DNA of 64,000 nt from Clostridiales bacterium (GCA_018374635.1 JAHAEW010000003.1:29238-93237); one strand, 5' to 3'. Counted from the stretch's first letter, positions 44,985-52,916 are shown. The notes: generated by a model not told the origin, from the letters alone. Numbers and translations: made by a program.

Positions 44985-45227
44985 TTAGGACGGTACAATG
45001 ATGCCCTGAGTAAAATCCAGGAAAGCAAAGATCAAAAGAATCCATCCCCAGATGGTATAGCCGAAGAAGTGGTAGTTGTTCCACTGGGCATCCTTCTTGT
45101 ACTCCTTATCGCCGGAGACGAAGTACTTGGTACTGTCTTCCCGGCTTTTTGCAGCATGTCTCTTCTTGGCGGTGAAACACCAGAGGATCAGAACGGCATA
45201 GATGAGAAACTTAATAATGTAAAACAT
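44985..45227 (-). CDS. Small membrane protein, 80 residues
   Basis: Two hydrophobic segments (MFYIIKFLIYAVLILWCFTA and YTIWGWILLIFAFLDF) joined by a charged loop with two Lys-rich patches. AGGAGAATG precedes the start. Cotranscribed with the 45251 gene, 23 bases apart. Family unknown. Confidence 0.65.
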   Translation of the reverse strand: MFYIIKFLIYAVLILWCFTAKKRHAAKSREDSTKYFVSGDKEYKKDAQWNNYHFFGYTIWGWILLIFAFLDFTQGIIVPS

Positions 45228-45250
45228 GATTCATTCTCCTTTTATATAAG

Positions 45251-45820
45251 TTAATCAGGATAGATGACCAGCTGGAATATATCATGCTCCTTGGTAGCTT
45301 TCCAGGCAGCTTTGCCACTCTCGAATCGGCCCATCTGGGAGCTATAGTATGCAGCGGCATCAACTTTCGACGCAATGATAGGAATGGTAGCCAGGCCAAT
45401 ACCGGCGATGATAAACAAGGCCAGAATCACGGTCCAGATTCTGGAAAATTTGATGAGGTAGAATCCCATGGGATCTGATACCTTGGTGATCTGATACTTC
45501 TTCCAGAATCGGGAGAATGCATAGAAGATGAGAGACCCAATCAGGGCAATGGTGACTGCACATACGCCGACAAGGGCGATATCTGTCCCAGCATCGATCA
45601 TGGCATTTTGCGTTGTGCGAGATGCTTGGAGGTAGAGGTCGATATTGGTCACCTCGGTGCCATAGGCATTGTAGGTAGGATCGAAATTGGGATTTGGTGT
45701 TCCACTATAATAGGCATCACGATCCATCCTAGGGGTCCGGATCTCTTCAAACTCTTCTACCGGTCCATCATAGGTAAAGGGATCGACATCGGTTACAAAC
45801 CAAATTCTTGCATCATCCAT
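45251..45820 (-). CDS. Membrane protein with two hydrophobic segments, 189 residues
   Basis: An acidic N-terminal part (ARIWFVTDVDPFTYDGPVEE, FDPTYNAYGTEVTNIDLYL) precedes two membrane segments at about 78-100 and 125-150; the short tail is soluble. No signal peptide. GAAAGGAAAT precedes the ATG. First gene of a two- or three-gene minus-strand unit with the small membrane protein and perhaps the lipoprotein. Function unknown. Confidence 0.65.
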   Translation of the reverse strand: MDDARIWFVTDVDPFTYDGPVEEFEEIRTPRMDRDAYYSGTPNPNFDPTYNAYGTEVTNIDLYLQASRTTQNAMIDAGTDIALVGVCAVTIALIGSLIFYAFSRFWKKYQITKVSDPMGFYLIKFSRIWTVILALFIIAGIGLATIPIIASKVDAAAYYSSQMGRFESGKAAWKATKEHDIFQLVIYPD

Positions 45821-45861
45821 AAGTATATTTCCTTTCTCAATATTTCAAGATAGTCTAAAAT

Positions 45862-45892
45862 TGCGCTACTAATTGCGTTTATATTAGTAGCG
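45862..45892 (-). promoter_or_regulatory. Hairpin in the leader of the membrane-protein unit
   Basis: GCGCTACTAAT, 9 bases, ATTAGTAGCGC, followed on the minus strand by AATTTTA, 42 bases before the gene start. It could be an attenuator or a terminator of an upstream minus-strand transcript. Confidence 0.45.
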
Positions 45893-46089
45893 CCAACTGT
45901 AATCACATAACACTCACTTCCTCACGGTAGTATCATAAATTAAATGGTCACATATTATCTTTCAAAACTGCGTAAATAAATAACGCAAGCAAAGTATACC
46001 CTAAAAGTTATTCTTTGTAAACGCTATAAGTTCATTTATTCCACTCTGCTCTATGGTTAGACTATAAGAAACATAGCAGGAGGAATGAC

Positions 46090-46422
46090 ATGGACTGGGG
46101 TGTAATTGGGAAGCGGATTCGGACACAGAGAGAACTTTTGGGCTATACCAGGGAACAATTTGCAGAATTTTTGGATGTGACACCCAAATTCTGCTCAGAT
46201 ATTGAGTTGGGCGTCAAGGGAATGTCCGTGCCCACGCTCTGCCGGATCGCGGGCTGTCTGCGCCTATCCACAGACTATATCCTTTTCGGGGAGAAGGAAG
46301 AGCGGGACGCGGGGCGTCTGACCCATCTGCTACAGCAGTGCACCCCCACGGAGCTCCAGTACGCGGAAGAACTGCTGAGGACCTTTTTCCGCGCCATGGA
46401 TGCAAAAACAGAAGAGAAATAA
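46090..46422 (+). CDS. XRE-family helix-turn-helix regulator
   Basis: 110 residues. The N-terminal Cro/C1-type domain reads IGKRIRTQRELLGYTREQFA, EFLDVTPKFCSDIELGVKGM and LCRIAGCLRLSTDYILFG, with the recognition helix around TPKFCSDIE. A short helical tail follows. AGGAGGAATGAC precedes the ATG. Probably a repressor of the element module. A strong hairpin terminator follows. Confidence 0.88.
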   Translation: MDWGVIGKRIRTQRELLGYTREQFAEFLDVTPKFCSDIELGVKGMSVPTLCRIAGCLRLSTDYILFGEKEERDAGRLTHLLQQCTPTELQYAEELLRTFFRAMDAKTEEK

Positions 46423-46428
46423 TACAGG

Positions 46429-46465
46429 ACGGGTGTCTGCACTTTGGAATAGTGCAGACACCCGT
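46429..46465. terminator. Strong hairpin between the XRE and resolvase genes
   Basis: ACGGGTGTCTGCACT and its complement (14-15 bp) around TTGGAATA, with TT/AA on the sides, between two converging genes. Confidence 0.75.
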
Positions 46466-46476
46466 TTCCTGTCTGG

Positions 46477-47031
46477 TCAATACTTCTGTTGCCCGACCTT
46501 CCGGTAAAAGGTGCTGGAGCTCATATTCAGATTTTTCATGGCTGCCCGGGCGGTCATCTCTCCCGCACGCCACCGGGAGAGTACCGCCCTGAGCTCCGGC
46601 GGCTCCTTCGGCTTGCGGCCTCGGTATTTCCCCTGGGCCTTCGCCAGGTCGATCCCCTCCCGCTGACGCTGCAGGAGATAGGACCGCTCCAGCTCGGCCA
46701 CGGCGCCGAATACAGTAAGCATAAACTTTCCAGTGGGCGTGCTAGTGTCGATGGCCTCCTTCTGGGACACAAATTCCACGCCCTTGGCGGTCAGTTGCTC
46801 CACCAGCTCCAGCAGGTCGCGGGTGTTGCGGGCAAAGCGGCTGATGGACTCTACAATAACAGTGTCACCCTGGCGCACATAGTCCATCATCTTTTTCAGC
46901 TCGGGCCGGTGGGTGTCCTTACCGCTCATGCGGTCAATATAGATCTCATCCACGCCCAGAGCTTCCATCAGCACTTCTTGGCGCAGGGTGTTCTGCTCCT
47001 GGGTGCTGACCCGGATATAACCAATATTCAC
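46477..47031 (-). CDS. Serine resolvase/invertase family recombinase
   Basis: 184 residues. The catalytic domain has the Ser in YIRVSTQEQN (Ser9), the Arg pair in SISRFARN and IDRMSGKD, and the E-helix AVAELERSYLLQRQREGI. A C-terminal Hin-type helix-turn-helix ends MSSSTFYRKVGQ. It cuts and rejoins DNA at short inverted sites; the large palindromes at 47734-47839 are candidate targets. Divergent from the Phd/Doc genes. Confidence 0.92.
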   Translation of the reverse strand: MNIGYIRVSTQEQNTLRQEVLMEALGVDEIYIDRMSGKDTHRPELKKMMDYVRQGDTVIVESISRFARNTRDLLELVEQLTAKGVEFVSQKEAIDTSTPTGKFMLTVFGAVAELERSYLLQRQREGIDLAKAQGKYRGRKPKEPPELRAVLSRWRAGEMTARAAMKNLNMSSSTFYRKVGQQKY

Positions 47032-47107
47032 TTTATTCCTCCATAAAATAATAGGTTGTATTCATCCTAGAAAGAGCATATAATAGAGACAGAAGGGATG
47101 TGATCGT

Positions 47108-47350
47108 ATGATGATCAACTCAAATACCATGGTATCCATCACGGATGCAAACCAAAATTTCTCAAAGGTTGCCAGAATGGTGGATGAATGTGGCTCTGCT
47201 GTAATTCTGAAAAACAATGTCCCCCGTTATCTGATCATAGAGTTCAGTCAGGCGGAACAGATGCAAGCCGCCGCAGATGAGGACATCATGCAGCTCTCTG
47301 CCCGTTTGATCCAGCAGAACCGATCCGCCTATGAGGAACTGGCAAAATGA
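47108..47350 (+). CDS. phd: Antitoxin of a Phd/YefM type toxin-antitoxin pair
   Basis: 80 residues. The Phd/YefM fold is seen in MVSITDANQNFSKVARMVDE and LKNNVPRYLIIEFSQAEQM; the C-terminal helix would wrap the toxin. It overlaps the toxin start by four bases (ATGA). AGAAGGGATGTG precedes the ATG. It would bind its own promoter and neutralise Doc. Confidence 0.88.
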   Translation: MMINSNTMVSITDANQNFSKVARMVDECGSAVILKNNVPRYLIIEFSQAEQMQAAADEDIMQLSARLIQQNRSAYEELAK

Positions 47351-47724
47351 AAATCCTAAACAAGCGGCAGGTACTTTTGCTGCACCAGCATTTGGTGGAG
47401 GAAACGGGCGGCAGCCCCGGTATTCGGGACGAGAGCCTTCTGGAGTCAGCCCTGAACGCACCATTTCAGAGCTTTGGTGATACCAGCGCCTACCCCTCAC
47501 TGCAGCAAAAGGCGGCCCGACTCTGCTATGGCCTGGTCAAGAACCATCCTTTTATAGATGGGAACAAGCGGATCGGCGCACACACCATGTTGGTCTTTCT
47601 GGCTTTGAACGGCATAGAGCTGTCTTACACACAGAGAGAATTGGCGGATATCATTTTGCAGGTGGCCGCCGGTGAAAAAAGTTATGAAGAACTGCTGGCC
47701 TGGGTGCTTACCCATCAGCTGTGA
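47347..47724 (+). CDS. doc: Toxin of the Doc/Fic family
   Basis: 125 residues with the Fic-type core HPFIDGNKRIGAHTMLVFL near 70. His and Asn/Lys-Arg are the catalytic and nucleotide-binding residues; the Doc form (HxFxDGNKR) phosphorylates elongation factor Tu. SPGIRDESLLESAL near 25 is also typical of Doc. Second gene of the pair. It stabilises the element by killing or slowing cells that lose it. Confidence 0.9.
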   Translation: MKILNKRQVLLLHQHLVEETGGSPGIRDESLLESALNAPFQSFGDTSAYPSLQQKAARLCYGLVKNHPFIDGNKRIGAHTMLVFLALNGIELSYTQRELADIILQVAAGEKSYEELLAWVLTHQL

Positions 47725-47733
47725 CACAGACAT

Positions 47734-47795
47734 TCCCATTAGGGTCGACCCCAGAGCCGGCATATGCCAAAAGCCTGGATTCGACCCTAATGGGA
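47734..47795. repeat. 15-bp inverted repeat after doc
   Basis: TCCCATTAGGGTCGA and its exact complement TCGACCCTAATGGGA lie 32 bases apart, followed by TATTTTTT on the plus strand. Terminator-like, but the arms are far apart for that alone. Confidence 0.65.
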
Positions 47796-47803
47796 TATTT
47801 TTT

Positions 47804-47839
47804 AGCTGTGCCGATAGGGTATACCCTATTGGCACAGCT
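47804..47839. repeat. 36-bp near-perfect palindrome
   Basis: AGCTGTGCC and GGCACAGCT flank ATAGGGTATACCCTAT, with a single mismatched pair (47813/47830) and no loop. A loopless palindrome is more like a binding or recombination site than a terminator. Confidence 0.7.
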
Positions 47840-48026
47840 GCGCTTCTACCTGCCCGCTCAGCCAGAGGAGAGCGTGGCGTCTGTGTGCAAAGGTCTCCGT
47901 CCAGGCCTGCCCCGTGGTATTGTCCACCGCCGTCCATCGCCTGCCCTCGCGTGCCAGGAAGAGCCCCAGCGGACGGTACTGGCGTATCACCTGCCTCAAC
48001 TCCTCCAGGCAGACACACTGCACCAC
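47826..48026 (-). CDS. Small hypothetical protein, about 66 residues
   Basis: Starts at a GTG with GGAGGG 12 bases upstream: VVQCVCLEELRQVIRQYRPL, GLFLAREGRRWTAVDNTTGQ and HRRHALLWLSGQ. The frame is open to 48047 but that start covers the ribosome site. Follows the DUF3846 gene in the amidoligase unit; its end reaches into the palindrome. Family unknown. Confidence 0.5.
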   Translation of the reverse strand: MVQCVCLEELRQVIRQYRPLGLFLAREGRRWTAVDNTTGQAWTETFAHRRHALLWLSGQVEAQLCQ

Positions 48027-48048
48027 ATTTCTGACAGTCCCTCCCACG

Positions 48049-48444
48049 CTAGGGCTCCATGGGCAGGCAGAGCAGGCTTCCGCCTATATTTATAAAGTAC
48101 TCCGGGCTGTGGAAACGCCGTGCAAAGCGCTCTATCTGTTCCTCTGTCAGACTCCCCAGCAGGTCACTGTCCGGAGGCGTTCCGCAGAGGAAGAACGTGC
48201 CGCACACGATGTCGTACAGCGTTCCCCTATTATCCCGCAGCTCCCGGTTCAGAGGAAGGTTCAGCAGCTTTCCTTCGTCGTTGCAGATAAGGGCCACAGG
48301 CTCGTCAAAGGGATAGAGGAGCTGAATGGTCCCGCCCACCAGCTCTTGCATAGCTGCCAGAGTATCTGGAATTTCCTGAATCCGGGGACGGGCACCGGGC
48401 TCCACCACCAGAACACGGAGACGGGCTGTCTCATGCTTCTCCAT
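48049..48444 (-). CDS. DUF3846 family protein
   Basis: 131 residues from the ATG at 48444 behind GAGGAG. RVLVVEPGARPRIQEIPDTL, AAMQELVGGTIQLLYPF and VALICNDEGKLLNLPLNREL, followed by DIVCGTFFLCG, match the DUF3846 layout, a family frequent on plasmids and conjugative elements and of unknown function. It overlaps the amidotransferase end by 14 bases, so the genes are coupled. Confidence 0.82.
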   Translation of the reverse strand: MEKHETARLRVLVVEPGARPRIQEIPDTLAAMQELVGGTIQLLYPFDEPVALICNDEGKLLNLPLNRELRDNRGTLYDIVCGTFFLCGTPPDSDLLGSLTEEQIERFARRFHSPEYFINIGGSLLCLPMEP

Positions 48445-49351
48445 AATAAAACATCTCCTCAATTTCCTCCGGAGAGAATCCTTCCATCAACAGCGTGTCG
48501 ATCTCATCCGAGGTATAACCGTAGGCTCCTGCCACGCTCTTGAGATCACGGATATAGGGGTCCGAGTCCAGTGCTTTGACGGAGCAAGGGGCAAAGCCGG
48601 AGCAGCTACGCCAGAAAAACGGCGCTGTGCTTCTCCAGGCAAAGGAGTGCCGGAAGAGCCTGCCCGCAGCGTCCAGATGGAGGAGCTCCCCTTCGTCCAC
48701 CGGGATATGTTCTGCCGCCTCCCCGCTCAGCCAGGTGGCCTGCAGGCCGCGCTCCAGGATTTCCCGGGTGGAGGCATAGAGATAGAGGCCCAGACGGGGA
48801 TAGTGGAAGAGACACAGGGGATTTTCTCCTCTGACCAGATACAGGTCGTTGTGCTGGCTGAGCACTGTAAAGACAAAATAGCCCTCCACCGACTCCGCCA
48901 TCTCGCGGAGGCTGTCCGGTGTGAGGGCATTTTGCGCCTCCAGGAGCTGGACGGCCACATAGCTGTCCGTCTCGATCCTGGTGCGGGGAAGCTTCTGTGT
49001 TTTCCTCAGCTTCCTGTCGTTGTACAGCACGCCGTTATGGGCCAGTGCGAACTGGGTACCGGCGGTAAAGCCGCGAAAGGGATGGTTGTTCCGGTTCCGT
49101 CTGGCGCTGCCCTGGGTGGTCATCCGGGTGTGTCCCATGATAACGCTGGCATTGTCGGGCAGATGAAAGCGGAGACGGTGCGCGGGCCAAGGGCGCTTAT
49201 AGATATGCAGGGAACCGCCCGCATTATAGGCGATGCCCGTGGCGTCGGTGCCCCGGGCTTCACAGGCGGCAGAGAGCGGCTCCAGAATCTGCAGGCGCTG
49301 GCCGCTGGTGAGCCGTTGCTGGTAGTCCACAAGTCCAAACAGGCAGCACAT
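48431..49351 (-). CDS. Class II glutamine amidotransferase
   Basis: 306 residues starting MCCLFGLVDYQQ: the Cys at position 2 becomes the N-terminal nucleophile. GHTRMTTQG (near 72), HNGVLYND (near 105) and ETDSYVAVQLLE (near 127) are the Ntn glutamine-binding blocks. It releases ammonia from glutamine. The final 60 residues include a UBA-like helical pair (YTSDEIDTLLMEGFSPEEIE). It shares one base with the amidoligase stop (TGATG), so the two proteins are made together; ammonia or amino-group transfer to the ligase product is likely. Confidence 0.87.
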   Translation of the reverse strand: MCCLFGLVDYQQRLTSGQRLQILEPLSAACEARGTDATGIAYNAGGSLHIYKRPWPAHRLRFHLPDNASVIMGHTRMTTQGSARRNRNNHPFRGFTAGTQFALAHNGVLYNDRKLRKTQKLPRTRIETDSYVAVQLLEAQNALTPDSLREMAESVEGYFVFTVLSQHNDLYLVRGENPLCLFHYPRLGLYLYASTREILERGLQATWLSGEAAEHIPVDEGELLHLDAAGRLFRHSFAWRSTAPFFWRSCSGFAPCSVKALDSDPYIRDLKSVAGAYGYTSDEIDTLLMEGFSPEEIEEMFYYGEA

Positions 49352-50478
49352 CAGGCCTCCACCTCCCCGTCCTCCACCGGCTCATTGACATAGAGGCGGC
49401 GCTCCTTCAGGTAGCGCACCAGTTCGGGATACCGGTCCGCTTGTGTACCTGAAATGAAAGTAGTCCAGGCCATGGCTTTCAGCTCCTCATCAGAAAGAAA
49501 AATGGCCGCGTCGCAGATGCGGTCGATCATCTGCAGCGTGGCCAGAATGGTATTGGTTTTCAGGGTCCCCCGGAACATCCGGAACTCGACGGTGCTGGTG
49601 TTCTGGAGATTGACACAGGCATAGCGCCCGCTGTGATATCCCTTCTTGGCGTAGTCCAGGATCTCCATGGGGCGTTCCTTATAGCCGTAACGGGCTGCCC
49701 AGCGCTCCAGTTGCCGGGGTGTGCGGCGGGAGAATTTCAGCAGTTCCTCCCAGTGCTTCTCAAAGAAGTAGAGGACGCGGGCAATGGCGGCGTCCTGCTC
49801 AGCCTCATCCGCCCCAAAGGCGGCTCTGCTCACATGGACATGGAGGCCGCAGGTACGGGCCTGATGGCTGGAATAGCCCTGGGCCACCGCCCGTCTGCAC
49901 AGCGCCTCCCAGGGCATTTGCCGGAGCTGGAAGTCTAGGCTCATGGGATGGGTCACAAGCTCCAGGCCGTCATCCAGAGAGCCGTCATGCTTGATGTAGA
50001 GATATTCTCCCTCGCGGTTGGCCAGCTCCAGCAGCGAGCGGGCGTTCTCGCGGTCCTCTCCCGCTCCGTCGATCTCCAGCTCCACGCCGTAATAGCGGGG
50101 GCCTGTCCCGTAGAAAACCGGCTCCGGCTTATAGTAGTAGTCGTGGATGAGCTTCTCGTCATTGCTCAGGCGGTGGAAGCAGTCGCAGCAATAGGGGGAT
50201 TCGTCGTACTCGTCCGAGTCCTGGTAGTAGGCGGCGGACTCACGGATCAATGCCCCGCAGCGGCAGCAACTGGTGTAGTTCTCGTCGTAGCAGTCCTGAC
50301 ACAGCGGCACTTCATTGGTACCGGCATTGTCCGAGCGCCGGATACGCTGGCCGCACTCGTGGCAGAGCACGGAGCGCTCCTCCAGACAATCGGCGCAGAG
50401 TTCCTCACCGTCAAAGGAGAAGCACTGTTCTTTGGGCAGTTCTTCTCCGCAGAGGTCGCAGATAAAAGTGGTTCTCAT
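49351..50478 (-). CDS. Amidoligase enzyme with N-terminal zinc-finger array
   Basis: 375 residues. The first 105 carry five CxxC pairs (CDLCGEEL, CADCLEER, CHECGQRI, CQDCYDEN, CRCG, CCDC), a treble-clef/LIM-like zinc array. Residues 130-340 are an ATP-grasp-like amidoligase (Amidoligase_2, glutamine-synthetase-like fold): YYGVELEIDG, KHDGSLDDGLELVTHP, CGLHVHVSRAAFG and VEFRMFRGTLKTN hold the metal and ATP acidic and His residues. It joins a carboxyl and an amine. GGAGGAGAAAAAGCC precedes the ATG. With the amidotransferase it forms the core of a peptide- or wall-modifying cassette. Confidence 0.85.
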   Translation of the reverse strand: MRTTFICDLCGEELPKEQCFSFDGEELCADCLEERSVLCHECGQRIRRSDNAGTNEVPLCQDCYDENYTSCCRCGALIRESAAYYQDSDEYDESPYCCDCFHRLSNDEKLIHDYYYKPEPVFYGTGPRYYGVELEIDGAGEDRENARSLLELANREGEYLYIKHDGSLDDGLELVTHPMSLDFQLRQMPWEALCRRAVAQGYSSHQARTCGLHVHVSRAAFGADEAEQDAAIARVLYFFEKHWEELLKFSRRTPRQLERWAARYGYKERPMEILDYAKKGYHSGRYACVNLQNTSTVEFRMFRGTLKTNTILATLQMIDRICDAAIFLSDEELKAMAWTTFISGTQADRYPELVRYLKERRLYVNEPVEDGEVEA

Positions 50479-50696
50479 GGCTTTTTCTCCTCCTGAATGA
50501 AATAGTCGATGGCTGCGCAGATAAGAGCGGCCATTGCGGCCAATGCAATGCCCAGCAGGTCTTTCCCCGGGATTTTGTCAAAGTGTTTGTTGTTCTTGAT
50601 GATCTTCTCCCTTCTTGGATGATTTTGTAACTCAGGTGCAGCAGAACTGGCGGAAGAAATGAGCCACAAGCTCGCAGAGGACGGCGTGTACGGCAC
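50475..50696 (-). CDS. Small membrane ORF coupled to the amidoligase
   Basis: The end LLGIALAAMAALICAAIDYF, IQEEKKP is one membrane helix with a charged tail, and its stop overlaps the amidoligase ATG (ATGA). The true start is unclear. The annotated frame begins in an unlikely Ser-rich stretch, while AGGGAG at about 50615 would suit a start near IIKNNKHFDK, where no standard start codon exists. A real but short protein is likely. Confidence 0.4.
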   Translation of the reverse strand: MPYTPSSASLWLISSASSAAPELQNHPRREKIIKNNKHFDKIPGKDLLGIALAAMAALICAAIDYFIQEEKKP

Positions 50697-50715
50697 GCAG
50701 GATACGGTTCAGCAC
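50632..50715 (-). CDS. Possible micro-ORF or leader peptide, 27 residues
   Basis: GTG at 50715 with AGAAGGGAG eight bases upstream encodes a hydrophobic basic peptide, MLNRILRAVHAVLCELVAHF FRQFCCT, ending before the small membrane ORF. It has three Cys. It is first in the amidoligase unit. It could be a leader peptide; the support is a good ribosome site only. Confidence 0.3.
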   Translation of the reverse strand: MLNRILRAVHAVLCELVAHFFRQFCCT

Positions 50716-50800
50716 AAGATTCGCTCCCTTCTGAAAAATCGTTTTTTGGCCGGTGTGGGCTTGGGTATGACGGTATGACGCGCTCTTATCGAAAACAGCA

Positions 50801-50855
50801 GAAGAGGCGCAGGCGTCCGCTACCTGTCGGTAAATACGGACACCTGCGCCTCTTC
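50801..50855. other. 19-bp hairpin between divergent units
   Basis: GAAGAGGCGCAGGCGTCCG and CGGACACCTGCGCCTCTTC (one mismatch) around 17 bases. It lies between the amidoligase unit (minus) and the HTH gene (plus), near the edge of the GC-rich module. It resembles in size and sequence style the stem at 46429. Confidence 0.6.
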
Positions 50856-50941
50856 ATCAAAATAATATATCATTTTCAAGGGAAGAAACAACGGCAAACA
50901 AACCGGTAAGACCTGAAGTAAACCAAAAAGGAGAGAACGAT

Positions 50942-51172
50942 ATGATGTATCAGTATGCAGATCCCGAAGAACTCACCCAGGAGAACGGCGTCAGCGAATA
51001 CCTGACCCCCAGGGAGGTCATGGACCTTCTGTACATCGGGAAGAACACACTTTACAAGCTGCTTCAGTCCGGAGAGCTGAAGGGCTTCCGGGTGGGAAAG
51101 CAGTGGAGGGTAGAAAGAACGTCTCTTTGTAATTTTATTTCAAAACAAACATTGGATGCAATGGATAAGTAG
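50942..51172 (+). CDS. Excisionase-type helix-turn-helix protein
   Basis: 76 residues with a MerR/AlpA-like winged helix: YLTPREVMDLLYIGKNTLYK, LLQSGELKGFRVGKQWRVE. Such HTH_17 proteins act as excisionases or small regulators. AAAGGAG lies 8 bases before the ATG. Faces away from the amidoligase unit, so it may regulate that promoter. Confidence 0.8.
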   Translation: MMYQYADPEELTQENGVSEYLTPREVMDLLYIGKNTLYKLLQSGELKGFRVGKQWRVERTSLCNFISKQTLDAMDK

Positions 51173-51175
51173 CCG

Positions 51176-52675
51176 TCAGCTAATTTCAGATCCCATGACA
51201 GCTCCCTCTACGCCTTTTCCTCCTACAATACGTATAGTAGCATTTATAATAGATGGGATAAGTGAATCGGCCCACGAGACTCCTTGGGTATGACTCACTG
51301 GATAGCCGTAATCACGAAGCAAGACAATCAGTTTTTTCAAATTTTTAAAATCGTCTTCGCTAATCTTAATCGGACGAAGTGGACTGCGGTTTGCTAAAAA
51401 TGGCAAATTATAGACATTTTTGTCTAATATATTCCAAGAATGTGACAATAACCCTGCATATATCAAATTTGTAATTTCATTGAATAATAAAATGTTTAAT
51501 GCATGGTTAAATTGGATTGGAGCGCTTTCTTTTTCACGAAAAATTTTGCATGAGGAAATGATGCAATTGAATAAAACTAGGGATGGAAATTTATCTCTAA
51601 ATGTCTCTCGATACTCAAACGTTCCATCCTCTCTCGTCTTATACCGGAACTCCAGTGTTTGAAAACGAAGGCACTCGGGACTGCAAGGCCAAATGAAGTT
51701 TTCCCCCATTATCAAGACTTCGTTAGGCACCGGACAGTCACTAATTTGACCGTTCTCTTTTTCAAAGTGCTCTGTCCCAGGGTCTCTTTTGCTCAATGTG
51801 GCCGTTGAACTTTGCGCGATTTCATTTCTCAGAAAATCATCCTGCACCTTGTGAAGATAATACTCATCGTAGTATTTGCCTTCACGTGATTCCGAAAATA
51901 GGTTTAAAAAAGCGGTCATGATACATTTGAGTATCTTTTGATAATTCCCAGGCGTTTTCCTAGCCTGCGATGGACGCTCATTTTTTGCCATATTGATAGC
52001 CAAAAAAATCCAACATGGGATCGTTTCTCGGAGCAGTGTCTCCTCCACAGATGATAGATCCTTTCTCATCTTTTGAAATTTGCTCTCAGTTCGGCGTGCG
52101 TCTAAATATATACAAATTCCATCTAATATGTCTGTGAGTTCATCTTGAGAAATATTTTTGCTTTTCTCAACCATATTTTCCGCTTTTTTGTATAAAGAAA
52201 TAGTATACTCACATTTCTCAGGTGCGTTACCGACAAAACTTGAATGTTCAATATTATCAATGGAATTTGAACAAATAACAGATTCCAATATACCGCTTTG
52301 GATCTGCAAAATATCTTCCACCACTTCATTGCGAGGATAGTATTTCAAAAATCCCCTAGCAGTTAATTTCTCAATATCAAATTTTTCATTTGAATCGATC
52401 CTCAATCTTCGTACTATATCTTGCTTTTTAGAGACAAACAGAAAGTAAAGGGCAAATCCGTTCAACGACTCTTGCAATTTCTCCGGACAAAAATGAAAAA
52501 AATTTTTTTCATTTTTGTCCGGACTTTCTCTTTTTTCATGGACACATTCAGTTTCAAATTGAGCAGACTGGATATCCATTTCTTTACAAAAATCTTTATA
52601 TATTAGTACAATTTGCCTTCTTCCTACTTTTGATAACCATTTTGAAAGACGTTTTTCGCTTTCCTTATCATCCAT
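51176..52675 (-). CDS. Unknown 499-residue cytosolic protein
   Basis: AT-rich, helical, no signal peptide or membrane segment. N-terminus MDDKESEKRLSKWLSKVGRR; a Lys/Glu-rich middle; ENFIWPCSPECLRFQTLEFR near 330; and a hydrophobic helical end with LNILLFNEITNLIYAGLLS. Two Cys pairs (CSPEC, IISSC) could bind metal. No motif of known nucleases, kinases or ATPases seen. Placed alone between the HTH gene and the primase, the position where integrated islands often carry defence or interference cargo; this is a placement argument only. Confidence 0.6.
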   Translation of the reverse strand: MDDKESEKRLSKWLSKVGRRQIVLIYKDFCKEMDIQSAQFETECVHEKRESPDKNEKNFFHFCPEKLQESLNGFALYFLFVSKKQDIVRRLRIDSNEKFDIEKLTARGFLKYYPRNEVVEDILQIQSGILESVICSNSIDNIEHSSFVGNAPEKCEYTISLYKKAENMVEKSKNISQDELTDILDGICIYLDARRTESKFQKMRKDLSSVEETLLRETIPCWIFLAINMAKNERPSQARKTPGNYQKILKCIMTAFLNLFSESREGKYYDEYYLHKVQDDFLRNEIAQSSTATLSKRDPGTEHFEKENGQISDCPVPNEVLIMGENFIWPCSPECLRFQTLEFRYKTREDGTFEYRETFRDKFPSLVLFNCIISSCKIFREKESAPIQFNHALNILLFNEITNLIYAGLLSHSWNILDKNVYNLPFLANRSPLRPIKISEDDFKNLKKLIVLLRDYGYPVSHTQGVSWADSLIPSIINATIRIVGGKGVEGAVMGSEIS

Positions 52676-52916
52676 ATTTACATATACACCCTTTTATGGA
52701 ATATAGTACCATTTTCATCAAAAAACAGTAGAAGATATTGAAATTATTTCTCTTTTTAAAAAGTAAACTCATTTTTAGATAGGTTTACATGCTTTTTCTG
52801 CAAAATTTCTGCAAAATCAAAACTTAAATGTTTTCAAAAGGAAATCAAATCCCTTGTATGCTATACTCTGCTTGCCGTTCAGGACAAGTTCGGTATACAA
52901 AAAAGGAGGACTTAAC

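Noticed and set aside
46429..50855. The two large stems at 46429 and 50801 as ends of a nested transposon
   Set aside because: They resemble each other only loosely and no flanking target duplication is visible.
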